Origin: Paulinella micropora
Taxonomy: Eukaryota > Cercozoa > Imbricatea > Euglyphida > Paulinellidae
Assembly (NCBI GenBank): GCA_019918135.1
Contig: WBZZ01002383.1
Coordinates: 60,001-124,000 of the forward strand
Direction of reading: 5' to 3'
DNA: 64,000 bases
Shown here: in pieces, positions 58,753-64,000 of the stretch
Position numbering within the stretch: the stretch's first letter is position 1
Layout of the letters: each line of letters opens with the position of its first letter
Program-made: the position numbers and the translations under genes
The notes under the pieces: model-generated
What the model was told of the DNA's origin: nothing
What the model saw: only the letters and a program-made list of their open reading frames with translations
Databases searched by the model: none

Positions 58753-59816
58753 ATGCAGCAGCAAGAAGGCCCGGTCGACGGGCTGCAGGAGCCGAAGCAG
58801 CAGCTGGGCGAGAAGACAATCGAAGAGAAAATACTTGAATATGTCGACAAACAGAAAGACAAAGGCAAGAGGGGCAAGAAGAACAACCACCTGCAGAGCA
58901 GCTGCAGCCGACCGAGTTCAAGCGGAACATTGAAGTTTTTTACCCACGCGAAAAGGGAGCGGGGCAGCTGTTCGTGCTCGTCGGCAAGTCGGAGCGAGGG
59001 AAGACCCATTTCCTGAAATGGCTCCTGTACAGCCTATGCGCGCGCAAAAAAGATCCTTTCCAGTACGGCCTGATCATGGTTCGCACGAAGTTCAAGAACA
59101 GCTTTTCGTTCAACTTTGCGAGCGAACAGCACTGCAAGATCTACGAAGGGTTCAGGATGGACATCTTACAGAACTATGTAGAGAACCTCAAGAAGCGCTA
59201 CCTCGGGAACAAGTACCTGGAGCCATCGTTCATTGTATTTGACCTCCTGGTCTGCATCATCGACTCGACCGACCGCTGGATGCAGAACTTTTTCGGCACG
59301 TACCGACATTATAATATCACGATCTTCATCGCGGTTCAATATCTTACCGGCCGCAACTCAGTAAGCCCGATCATGAGAGAGCAAACGTCACACTGTATCA
59401 TGTTTAACTCGAAGGTACAGAGGACCCTTAACAACTTATGGGAAAGCTACGGCCAGCTTTTCCCGAAAAAGGAGTTCTTTGCGCTCTTGGCCCAAGCGAC
59501 GGACGAGCGCCACGTCGGGACACGGCACGCGGCCTGTGTTTACCACGAGCACATCGACCGGCTCGAGTATAACTACAAGTCCTGGCTCGCGCCCGCTTCG
59601 CTGCCGGACGGCGAAGTCATCTTGCGCGGGCCGGACCCGCCCAAGCTGCCAAGCCGAGCGGACATCCAGAAGCAAGAGAGACTGAAACAGCTGGCGTACC
59701 GCGCGCCGAGCTGGCTGCCTACTTTGCTCAAGGGCATGTCGCGCCAAGAGCGAGAAGTGATGCAGCGCATGCTCTTTTACGGCGACCGCGCGAGACAGCG
59801 CCTGAAAAAGGACTAG
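58753..59816 (+). pseudogene. Packaging ATPase (FtsK/HerA type), second kind
   Basis: The main readable frame has FVLVGKSERGKTHFLKWL (P-loop), GLIMVRTKFKNSF, the Walker B strand FIVFDLLVCIID, a sensor strand ITIFIAVQYL and a following CIMFNSKVQRTL region. This is the order of viral genome-packaging ATPases of the A32/Polinton group. It differs clearly from the copy at 12.3 kb (for example GKSERGKTH against RKQLGKTT). The N-terminal Gln-rich start (MQQQEGPVDGLQEPKQQLGE) and the core are not in one continuous frame, so the copy is broken. It is followed by two further plus-strand genes. Confidence 0.75.
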
Positions 59817-59822
59817 AAAAGC

Positions 59823-60044
59823 ATGGCCCAGCGGGACAAGGAGATCCTCAAGCGGCTGGACGACCAAGCCCGAGAGGCAGAGAAGTTGGCACAACAGCGG
59901 TTTGCGCAGCAGAACCAGCTACCAGCTGCACCGTTTAAGAACAAGTTCGCGTACACCGACGCGGGCACGATTCGGAAGGTCAAAGCGCTCGCACCGCCCA
60001 TTGGCGGCGACGACGACTACGTTCCACCGTTACCCACGATCTAA
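59823..60044 (+). CDS. Small helical protein
   Basis: A 73-codon frame starting 6 bp after the ATPase stop (MAQRDKEILKRLDDQAREAE). The first half is a Lys/Arg/Glu/Gln helix. The second half has FAYTDAGTIRKVKAL and ends with an acidic-Pro tail (DDDYVPPLPTI). The tight spacing suggests joint transcription with the ATPase. No family is recognised. Confidence 0.5.
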   Translation: MAQRDKEILKRLDDQAREAEKLAQQRFAQQNQLPAAPFKNKFAYTDAGTIRKVKALAPPIGGDDDYVPPLPTI

Positions 60045-60089
60045 AAAAACAAAAGTTCTGGCCCTTATATTAAAAGAGAGAAAAGTTAA

Positions 60090-60968
60090 ATGCTGCTAGC
60101 GGCGCTGCCGACAGATCTTCTGGTGGAACTGCTGTCTTACCTCCACGTCGGCGAAATCGCGCACGCGATCTGCCACCTCAAAAAGCACACGAACCGGTTC
60201 GCGCGCGGGCGATGGAAGCGGCGCAAAGTGCAGAACGGCGAGCTGTCCAGCTTGCACAAATTCCTAAACGCCGCTTTCGAGTACGACACGAAGTCGCTAC
60301 CACGCCTCATCAACACCGTGTCGCGCAGGAGCGAACACATCTGCTTTGCCTGCGTCCAAAAGAAGACGGTGGAGGGCTACTGCGCCGAGTGCTTCGTGTT
60401 TCACAACCACCGCCGGGTAATCACGCCCTTTGCCGCGTGCAGGCGTATGGGCCGCACGTCTTTCCCCGTGCCCAGGACGACACGAGACTCTGTCGTGGCC
60501 CTGGCGTACATACCGGCCTACCGCTTCCGGACGGCGTACGAAGGGGCAGGGTGGCCGGTGCTACAAGTAGACAAGTGGACCAGCTACTTATGGCTGACAG
60601 GGGCCGAAGAGACTGCTGCCAGTTTCTCGTACCGGTTCAACAAGGAGCTGTACATCACTATTTTAAATCTTCGACCTTTTTTAATTAAAAAAAACATGCT
60701 CTTGGAAGCTATCAAGTTCATTTTCTTCTTCCCCGTCCTGCTCGTAAGTCAGAACAGGGGTCAGGAGCTTGAAAGGCGTCATTGTCTCTTCTTCGGCGTC
60801 AACTGCACCAACTGTCTCGTCCAAAGCAGACTGGACGGCGCCTGTTGTGTCTGGAGCGAGCTCGGCAAGAACTGCAAGTCCGTCGCGGACGCTCTCGAGC
60901 TGGCTCACGGCGGCGGCGACGCTTGGTACAAGGGGCTGGTCACTGACCCTGGCCTGTGCCCGCCGTGA
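60090..60968 (+). CDS. F-box-like protein with Cys/His cluster
   Basis: From the ATG at 60,090 the first ~40 residues read LPTDLLVELLSYLHV and on, the core of an F-box, which links targets to SCF ubiquitin ligases. A basic helix (FARGRWKRRKVQNG) follows, then a Cys/His cluster (HICFACVQKKTVEGYCAECF, then HNH and a later Cys) that could bind zinc. The frame stays open to 60,968, but from about 60,660 it crosses the palindrome TTTTTTAATTAAAAAA and the opposite-strand gene, so the real end is probably near 60,660. F-box proteins are used by several eukaryotic viruses to redirect host degradation. Confidence 0.5.
   Translation: MLLAALPTDLLVELLSYLHVGEIAHAICHLKKHTNRFARGRWKRRKVQNGELSSLHKFLNAAFEYDTKSLPRLINTVSRRSEHICFACVQKKTVEGYCAECFVFHNHRRVITPFAACRRMGRTSFPVPRTTRDSVVALAYIPAYRFRTAYEGAGWPVLQVDKWTSYLWLTGAEETAASFSYRFNKELYITILNLRPFLIKKNMLLEAIKFIFFFPVLLVSQNRGQELERRHCLFFGVNCTNCLVQSRLDGACCVWSELGKNCKSVADALELAHGGGDAWYKGLVTDPGLCPP
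60677..60692. terminator. AT palindrome between convergent genes
   Basis: TTTTTTAATTAAAAAA is a perfect 16-bp palindrome at the meeting point of the F-box gene (plus) and the 60,681-61,145 gene (minus, whose TAA lies inside it). It could serve as a two-way transcript end signal. Confidence 0.4.
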
Positions 60969-61145
60969 GGGGCGGACGTTCCAGTCCGACGCAAACTGAC
61001 CCACGACCTCTGCTGCTACTTCGGCCGTGCAGACCCACGTCCCCGCGCGCTGGCCACGTTGTTTCGGGAATTTGAATTTCGAAATGTGACCGTTGGCTAA
61101 ACGATAGGGATGTAACTGTAGGTGCCACGTATTCTTTCCGCGCAA
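60681..61145 (-). CDS. Unrecognised 154-aa protein
   Basis: The frame starts MRGKNTWHLQLHPYRLANGH. A basic segment follows (FKFPKQRGQRAGTWVCTAEV), then an Ala/Val/Leu-rich helical middle (VAAAVSQLESVRDGLAVLAE) and an acidic C-terminus (DGEEENELDSFQEH). No domain is recognised. It converges with the F-box gene on an AT palindrome and belongs to the same virus-like island. Codon composition matches its neighbours. Confidence 0.4.
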   Translation of the reverse strand: MRGKNTWHLQLHPYRLANGHISKFKFPKQRGQRAGTWVCTAEVAAEVVGQFASDWNVRPSRRAQARVSDQPLVPSVAAAVSQLESVRDGLAVLAELAPDTTGAVQSALDETVGAVDAEEETMTPFKLLTPVLTYEQDGEEENELDSFQEHVFFN

Positions 61146-61149
61146 CGGC

Positions 61150-61370
61150 TAGGAGTCAAAAAAGGAAACGTTTTCCCTGCAAAATCAACCAGCGAAATTT
61201 TCCCGTCTGGTGCCACTCGGCATGGCTTACTTGGCTCATTGCACTTTGTACTTTCAACAAAAGTCAGATTATTAGCTTTTAATTCTTGAATCTTTTAGCA
61301 CAATTGTATAAACCGCGTGATCTGAGCGGCTGGTGTAGGATCGGCCGTATCAAGGGCCGTACCGGCATGA
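61150..61370. other. Intergenic gap
   Basis: An AT-richer gap with no supported ORF, between the 60.7-61.1 kb gene and the recombinase region. Confidence 0.4.
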
Positions 61371-62877
61371 CTAGCGAAACGGTAGGAAGCCTTCACGGAA
61401 AAAATGGAATCGACCGTTCCGCGCCAAAAACCGGGCCGGCGCAGTTCTCCGGCATGGTGTTGCAAATTTGCCGCGAAAAATTCCACGGGCCTGCCGGCGT
61501 AGCCGTTCGGCTCTGGTCTCGCGAGGCAGCTGTTTAAGTGTGGGCGGGATCACGTACTTCAGCTCGCCCTTCAGACGGTTGAAGTCCTCCGCCAACCTAG
61601 CCCCTTGGTCCACGATGGCCTGCACGATCTTGAGCAGGTCCGGCTCCGTCAGCGACGGGACGCTGCGTGTTTGCACTTTCACGGAGTCATAGAACATCTG
61701 GGACTTGAGGTTCGAGACGGCCTCTGTGTTGTTGGCAAACATCAGCGAGTGGCCGAGCACCCGCGACATGAAGATGGTGCGCGAGACTTGGCTGTGCTCG
61801 CCGTACAGCGCGTAGGCGCAGTTTGCGTAGATGGCCCGGAGCTTATGTGGGCTGGGGATGAGAAAATCCTTCGCTCGTTCGTAGTGCATCTGCGTGAGGT
61901 AGTCGAACATGTTCGGAAACCCCGCCCCCTTCATGGCTGCGGTGACCTGGTCGTTCTTGAGCGCTTGGCTAGGCGTGTCTGTCACTTTTTTCGATTCGGC
62001 GAGCGTGTTCATCCACGGCAGCGTCGAGACCTTCATCCGTTTGGCAGGCGGAGCCAGGGGCTGTTCGTCTTCCTGTGCCAAGATCTCTGCACGGTGCGTA
62101 GTCCAGCTCAGGTAATCGCTCTTGGGCCTGTCCATTTTCACGAGCTTGTTCTTTTCGGGCGCCAGCCGTGAGCGGTGCCTGAAGTGGTTTTCGGTCAGCC
62201 ATCTCATGTGTTTCCAGATGCACGCCGGCCGACGTGGCAGTAGGTAGTGCGATCGGCTTGCCTATAAAGATCAGGTCCTGCAAATCGCTGTCGGCCGGAT
62301 CTGAGTCGGGCGCGGCCCCCTTCTTAGCCGCCCTGTGCTGGACGACGTGTTTCTGCCGCCCGATCTCCGAGAAGATGATATGCTCCTCTTCGTTCACGGG
62401 CAAGAACTCCGACCATTTCCAGAGCTCTATCTGCCGGCAGCCCAGAATTGCGAGCAGCAGGAAGCTCTGCAGGGCCCAGAGCGGGTAGCGCATGCTGGGC
62501 GCGAAGGGGCCGGTGTTGGTGCGCTTGGCCTCGGCCCATTCAAAACAGTCCGCTTCGGCTAGCATGGCCTGGCACAGCTCGTCCAGGAATGCAAACCACG
62601 GGTCCGCGAGGAAGGAGTTCCGCTCGGTCATCTTCTTGACATTGACTTCGTTCGTCTGCCTGACGGTGCGCTGGTTCAGCGTCCGGTCGCGGAAGAAGGA
62701 CCCTTGCGTAAAGTGCTTGACCACGAACTCTTTGCCCCAGGCGCACCGCGAGGGCTGTTTGGAGTTGTCCTTTTCCTTTGTGTCCACTTCCCTGTTGCTT
62801 GCGAGAATGAGCCACTCTTTCCTGAACTTCACGTACGCCTTGCTTCTGGCGTCGGAGTGTGGCCTGCACGCGTCCAC
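61371..62877 (-). pseudogene. Tyrosine recombinase, protelomerase-like, broken
   Basis: Two minus-strand readable pieces carry tyrosine-recombinase motifs. The upstream piece (61969-62877) has LLLAILGCRQIELWKW, fitting the box with the first catalytic Arg, after a helical domain (WFAFLDELCQAMLAEADCFE). The downstream piece has HKLRAIYANCAYALYG followed by SRVLGHS, then Tyr in MFYDSVKVQ. The run RAIYA...AY...LGH with a spaced Tyr resembles phage protelomerases more than Cre/XerD enzymes. Such enzymes either integrate DNA or close ends as hairpins. The copy is broken about once. The protelomerase link is a reading of motifs, not a search result. Confidence 0.5.
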
Positions 62878-62958
62878 CAGGTCGCTGATGAACGGCAGCC
62901 ACTGTTCGACATCGCTGCGCAGGCGCAGCAGCTGAGAGCAGCAGGCCAGGAGACAGAT

Positions 62959-63612
62959 CTAGAAGGGCTTCTTGGCCGCGCCCTGGAGAAACGAGCAGTA
63001 TTGGTCGGGGCCGAACAAATAAGTCCTGAATGAACCGACGTCGTCGTACCATTTATCGAGCTTCTCTATGCTGGCGGCGCTGTCCGGAAGCGTGATCCAG
63101 GCATTCTCGTCCGAGGTCACCATGACCTTGAAATCGACTATTGTCGCCTCCTTCGAAGACAGCAGCTTCTCATCGTCTAGCCCCGTGCCGCGAAAGGTGT
63201 CAACCGCGTGCAGCACGCCGGTTTTTTCGGTGCCCTTGATAAACTCGCTCCATTTACCCCGGCGCGAGTTGATGACTGCCGCCAGCCGCTGCGAAGGCTG
63301 GTGCAGGGCGGGTTCTACGCCTAACGAGACCAGGTGTATGCGGTCGAGGAATTCCTCGCGATGGTCTTGGAGGTTCTTCAGCCCACTTATGAAGTCCTCC
63401 CTGTAAGTTGACCACAGCCACGGTTTATTGTCAAAATACTTGTGCAAGGGCAATTCTCGCAAAGCTCGGCACCGGATTCTTGCCTTCGCGGATTTCTTGT
63501 GGAGTTGTGTTATTAAAGGCATCGATTTCCGCCTGGGACGGGCTTCCCGGGAAATCAACGACATCGCGCCCGTTCGGACCGGCACCAAACCTCCCGCTGC
63601 TGACCCGCACAT
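62959..63612 (-). pseudogene. Unrecognised protein of the virus-like island
   Basis: The main frame reads LHKYFDNKPWLWSTYREDFI, EEFLDRIHLVSLGVEPAL, INSRRGKWSEFIKGTEKTGV and a C-terminal stretch (EKLDKWYDDVGSFRTYLFGP). It is a mixed alpha/beta composition without low complexity. A second overlapping frame upstream (63431-63718) is also coding-like, so the gene is probably broken. It directly precedes the recombinase on the same strand and could be its N-terminal domain or a partner. No family is recognised. Confidence 0.4.
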
Positions 63613-64000
63613 TCTGTTTTTGAATGACTATTTGTACAGAAGATTTGTTTTTCAGCAGCAACAGCACCCACGGCCCGCGTCTTTTTCTTTTTTTTCTTTT
63701 TCTTTTTCTTCTTGGCATGCGGGCCAGACAAAAGATGGCTCGCGAGCGGGCGCGCGAGGCCGCTGCTGTTCAGTGAACCACATAATGGGATGAAAGGCCA
63801 TCCTAGTTCCTCGCACACGAGCGCGAACATGGCGCTTTGGCGGTGCCGCGATTCGCTCTGCTTTAGCTCCGGCACTTGCACCGCTAGCTCTTCTTCGTCT
63901 GGTAGTTGAGAAAACACCTCCTCGCCCACGCAAAGCGCTGCCTTAGCTTCTTCAGCACCTTGGGCCAGCAGGCGTCGACTTTTTTGAAGAGGCGTTCCAA
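63555..64000 (-). pseudogene. Partial gene at window edge
   Basis: A minus-strand frame enters from beyond the window and reads LFKKVDACWPKVLKKLRQRF in one register and FSQLPDEEELAVQVPELKQS and GWPFIPLCGSLN in another, ending in a poly-Lys run encoded by (AAG)n at about 63,690-63,715. It looks like a fossil gene with at least one break. Function unknown. Confidence 0.3.

Larger units (their letters stand above)
55983..64000. mobile_element. GC-richer virus-like island (PLV-type), open at right edge
   Basis: A dense set of mostly intronless genes on both strands with short A/T-rich gaps, unlike the rest of the window. It holds a packaging ATPase (different from the one at 12.3 kb), a tyrosine recombinase with protelomerase-like motifs, an F-box/zinc protein, two related small proteins and several unrecognised proteins. 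Tyrosine recombinases replace integrase in some Polinton-like viruses, so that group is my best guess. No capsid gene is in view. Several genes look broken, with perhaps five or more breaks in all. The island starts right after the SINE cluster and continues past the window. Confidence 0.6.

Overview
This window is repeat-dominated nuclear DNA of a eukaryote that I cannot place further. The signs are short GT-AG introns (about 50-85 nt), tRNA-derived SINEs, a LINE, a tyrosine-recombinase retrotransposon, Polinton-like fossils and abundant (TTA)n microsatellites. I see no rRNA gene, no clear single-copy housekeeping gene and no bacterial-type operon. Nearly all coding sequence belongs to mobile or virus-like elements nested in one another.

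Layout. 1-4.4 kb: zinc-knuckle (Gag-like) remnants, a degenerate AAGATT/AATCTT minisatellite, one unrecognised Pro-rich ORF and low-complexity DNA. About 4.4-23.96 kb: an AT-rich Polinton-like element (integrase, fibre with an S74-type chaperone, small membrane protein, packaging ATPase, basic core-like proteins, adenovirus-type protease). It is split by an 8.4-kb DNA transposon (14,376-22,781). That transposon has long inverted repeats built from tandem ~181-bp units and two divergent multi-exon genes: a DDE-like transposase on minus and a 591-aa coiled-coil/RS-rich protein on plus. A perfect palindrome with 29-bp arms lies between them.

24-33 kb: minus-strand SINE copies joined through (AAT)n tracts, then a ~6.7-kb minus-strand LINE (RRM-like domain, AP endonuclease, RT, zinc knuckle; about four frameshifts) with a duplicated 5' region. 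The LINE 3' tail resembles the SINE 3' tail, so this looks like a LINE/SINE partner pair. 33.1-50.9 kb: an intron-bearing transposon-like locus with a Ulp1-like protease, a DDE integrase-like domain and a USP-type deubiquitinase-like domain. It is interrupted at 36.5-43.67 kb by a young Ngaro/PAT-type retrotransposon with a clear A1-ORFs-B1A2-B2 repeat plan.

51-56 kb: plus-strand SINE copies, LINE-tail fragments and three copies of a separate ~495-bp (TTA)n-tailed repeat. 56-64 kb: a GC-richer, gene-dense virus-like island with a second, different packaging ATPase, an F-box/zinc protein, a tyrosine recombinase with protelomerase-like motifs and several unrecognised proteins. It runs off the right edge. 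Assignments rest on motifs read by eye; no database search was possible.
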